From Thermoplasmata archaeon (GTDB taxonomy: Archaea; Thermoplasmatota; Thermoplasmata; Lutacidiplasmatales; UBA184), in assembly GCA_030039715.1 (NCBI GenBank), contig JASHVA010000059.1, positions 1 to 7,552 of the forward strand: a stretch of 7,552 bases of DNA, given 5' to 3'. A model generated the notes under the pieces. The model was not told the DNA's origin, searched no databases, and saw nothing but the letters and a program-made list of their open reading frames with translations. Below are positions 5,983 to 7,552 of this stretch, piece by piece. Position 1 is the stretch's first letter. The number at the start of each line of letters is the position of its first letter. The position numbers and the translations under genes are program-made.

Positions 5983-7552
5983 AGTACGAGGAGCTCGCGC
6001 ACGCCTACGAGCGCCTCGAAGCGACGACGAAGCGCCTCGAGATGCGCTCGATCCTGGTCGAGCTCGTCCGCCCGATCCGTCCGCCGGACCTCGCGAAGGT
6101 CCTCTACCTCTCGCAGGGGATGCTCCGGCCCGAGTACGAGGGCGTGGAGCTCGGCGTCGCCGACTCCCTCGCCCGACGGGCGGTCGCGACCGCGACGAAG
6201 GTCCCGGAGGAGGAGGTCGCCCGACGTACGAAGGCGTCCGGCGACCTCGGGACGACGGCGGCCGAGCTCCTGGGGGCCGCGAGCCGTCGCTCGGGGGAGC
6301 GCGCGCTCACCGTCGCCACCGTCTACGAGGAGCTGACGGCGATCGCCGGGGCGAAGGGCGAAGGTTCCCAGGAGGCGAAGGTCCGGGCGCTCGTCGACCT
6401 CCTCGAGCGCGCGAGCGCGCTCGAAGGAAAGTACCTCGTCCGATTCGTGCTCGGTACCCTGCGCGTCGGGGTCCGAGAGATGACGATCCTGGACGCCCTC
6501 ACCGAGGCGTTTGCGGACGGCTCGAAGGGCGCGCGCGCGAAGATCGAGGCGGCGTTCAACCTCTCGAGCGACCTCGGCCTCGTCGCGGGGGCCCTCGTCG
6601 AGCACGGCGTCGCGGGGCTCGACGCGATCGGCCTCGAGGTCGGGCGGCCGATCCGGCCGATGCTCGCGGAGCGGGAGCCGACCCTCGCGGCCGTGCTCGA
6701 GCGGATGGGCGGGACCGCCGCGCTCGAGTTCAAGTACGACGGCCTCCGCGTCCAAGCCCACATCCCGGCGCACGGCGAGGTGCGGCTCTTCTCCCGCCGG
6801 CTCGAACCGATCACCGCCCAGTTCCCCGAGCTCGTCGCCGACCTCCCCGCGGCGATCCGCCGCCGTCCGGCGATCGTGGAAGGGGAGTGCGTCCCGGTCG
6901 ACGCCGACACCGGCGAGATCCAGCCGTTCCAGCTGGTCTCCAAGCGCCGCGGCCGCAAGCACGACCTCGAGAAGGCGCAGGCGGAGCTGCCAGTGAAGCT
7001 GTTCCTCTTCGACGTACTCCTCGCGGGCGGGAAGGCGACGTACTCGGAGCCGTTCCCCGAGCGGCGGCGGCTCCTCGAGTCGATCCTCGTCCCGAATGAC
7101 CACGTCGGCCTCGCCCAGCAGCGGATCGTCTCGAACGTCGCCGACGCGACCTCGTTCCTGGACGAGGCGGTCAGCGAGGGCGGCGAGGGCGTGATGGCGA
7201 AGTCGGTCGCCGCGGGGAGCGGCTACCGCGCCGGGGCGCGCGGCTACTGGTGGATCAAGTACAAGCGCGACTACACGGTCGGGCTCTCCGATTCGATCGA
7301 CGGGGTCGTCGTCGGCGGGTTCCACGGGCGCGGCCGCCGGGCGGGTCGGTACGGCGCGTTCCTCCTCGCGGTCTACAACCCGAAGCGCGACCGGTTCGAG
7401 ACGTTCACGAAGGTCGGAAGCGGCTTCGACGACGCCACGCTCGCCGAGATGCCGAAGCGCCTCGCCCCGTACGAGACGGATTCGCCGCCCCCCGGGGTCG
7501 AGAGCGGCATCGTGCCGGACCGGTGGATGCGCCCGGGCCTCGTTCTCGAGGT
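5979..7552 (+). CDS. lig: ATP-dependent DNA ligase, archaeal LigI type (3' partial)
   Basis: Seals nicks in duplex DNA using ATP, as in Okazaki fragment joining and repair. The frame is open to the window end: 524 complete codons of a protein usually about 560-600 long. Residues 1-220 match the N-terminal DNA-binding domain (LEATTKRLEMRSILVELV near 13-30, YLVRFVLGTLRVGV near 152-165). The adenylation domain has motif I KYDGLR (252-257, AMP-accepting Lys252), FSRRLEPIT (271-279), VEGECV with Glu303, motif IIIa FLFDVLL (342-348), motif IV EGVMAK (403-408) and motif V WWIKYK (424-429, Lys427 and Lys429). The OB-fold domain begins near 435 and is cut off at VPDRWMRPGLVLE, so the C-terminal motif VI is not visible. 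ATG 5979 overlaps the rpe stop by 4 bases and aligns with the usual family start. The N-terminal domain argues for the replicative archaeal type rather than bacterial LigD. Confidence 0.95.
   Translation, partial: MKYEELAHAYERLEATTKRLEMRSILVELVRPIRPPDLAKVLYLSQGMLRPEYEGVELGVADSLARRAVATATKVPEEEVARRTKASGDLGTTAAELLGAASRRSGERALTVATVYEELTAIAGAKGEGSQEAKVRALVDLLERASALEGKYLVRFVLGTLRVGVREMTILDALTEAFADGSKGARAKIEAAFNLSSDLGLVAGALVEHGVAGLDAIGLEVGRPIRPMLAEREPTLAAVLERMGGTAALEFKYDGLRVQAHIPAHGEVRLFSRRLEPITAQFPELVADLPAAIRRRPAIVEGECVPVDADTGEIQPFQLVSKRRGRKHDLEKAQAELPVKLFLFDVLLAGGKATYSEPFPERRRLLESILVPNDHVGLAQQRIVSNVADATSFLDEAVSEGGEGVMAKSVAAGSGYRAGARGYWWIKYKRDYTVGLSDSIDGVVVGGFHGRGRRAGRYGAFLLAVYNPKRDRFETFTKVGSGFDDATLAEMPKRLAPYETDSPPPGVESGIVPDRWMRPGLVLE

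Noticed and set aside
6405..6422. A perfect short inverted repeat (7-base arms, 4-base loop)
   Set aside because: It lies inside the ligase gene and consists of common GC-rich codons (Glu-Arg-Ala-Ser-Ala-Leu). There is no T run and no reason to expect a terminator there.
5268..7325. A 685-residue open frame on the minus strand opposite rpe and the ligase
   Set aside because: Same low-complexity, charged composition and no motifs; the plus-strand genes have strong family matches.

Overview
The window is strongly GC-rich, with G or C at most third codon positions, and all seven genes are packed on the + strand. I read it as a piece of an archaeal genome. The grounds are an ATP-dependent DNA ligase of the archaeal LigI type, an AT-rich box that looks like an archaeal TATA element about 25 bases before a GTG start, and GGAGG-type ribosome binding sites at several other starts. 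A GC-rich relative of the Thermoplasmata is a plausible guess, but no rRNA or marker gene here settles it. All functional names come from motif recognition, without a database search.

Bases 1-4769 hold four of the usual five parts of a peptide/nickel (Dpp/Opp) ABC importer: permease dppB (5' end cut by the window), permease dppC, and the ATPases dppD and dppF. The permeases form the membrane channel and the two ATPases power it from the cytoplasm. No substrate-binding protein is present; it may lie upstream. Substrate is therefore unknown, with oligopeptides or dipeptides the default guess. The family core is intact (Walker A, Q-loop, signature, Walker B, H-loop, EAA loops), but the subunits are decorated. 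DppD carries about 150 extra residues between Q-loop and signature. DppF carries about 45 extra residues between Walker A and Q-loop. The permeases have enlarged extracytoplasmic loops that contain all their cysteines, always in even numbers. Both ATPases keep the four-cysteine C-terminal pattern linked to an iron-sulfur cluster in this family.

Bases 4785-5252 encode a small two-helix membrane protein of unknown function, placed 15 bases after dppF behind a strong ribosome binding site. It may be the last gene of the transporter operon.

Bases 5253-5295 are a short gap with a TATA-like box. It probably starts a second transcription unit: ribulose-phosphate 3-epimerase (rpe, 5296-5982), overlapping by ATGA with an ATP-dependent DNA ligase (5979 to the window end, C-terminus missing). 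The rpe transcript may be leaderless.

There is no gene-free stretch longer than 45 bases. I saw no RNA genes, mobile elements, CRISPR arrays or convincing terminators. Overall this is an ordinary housekeeping and transport region; the unusual part is the set of insertions in the transporter subunits.
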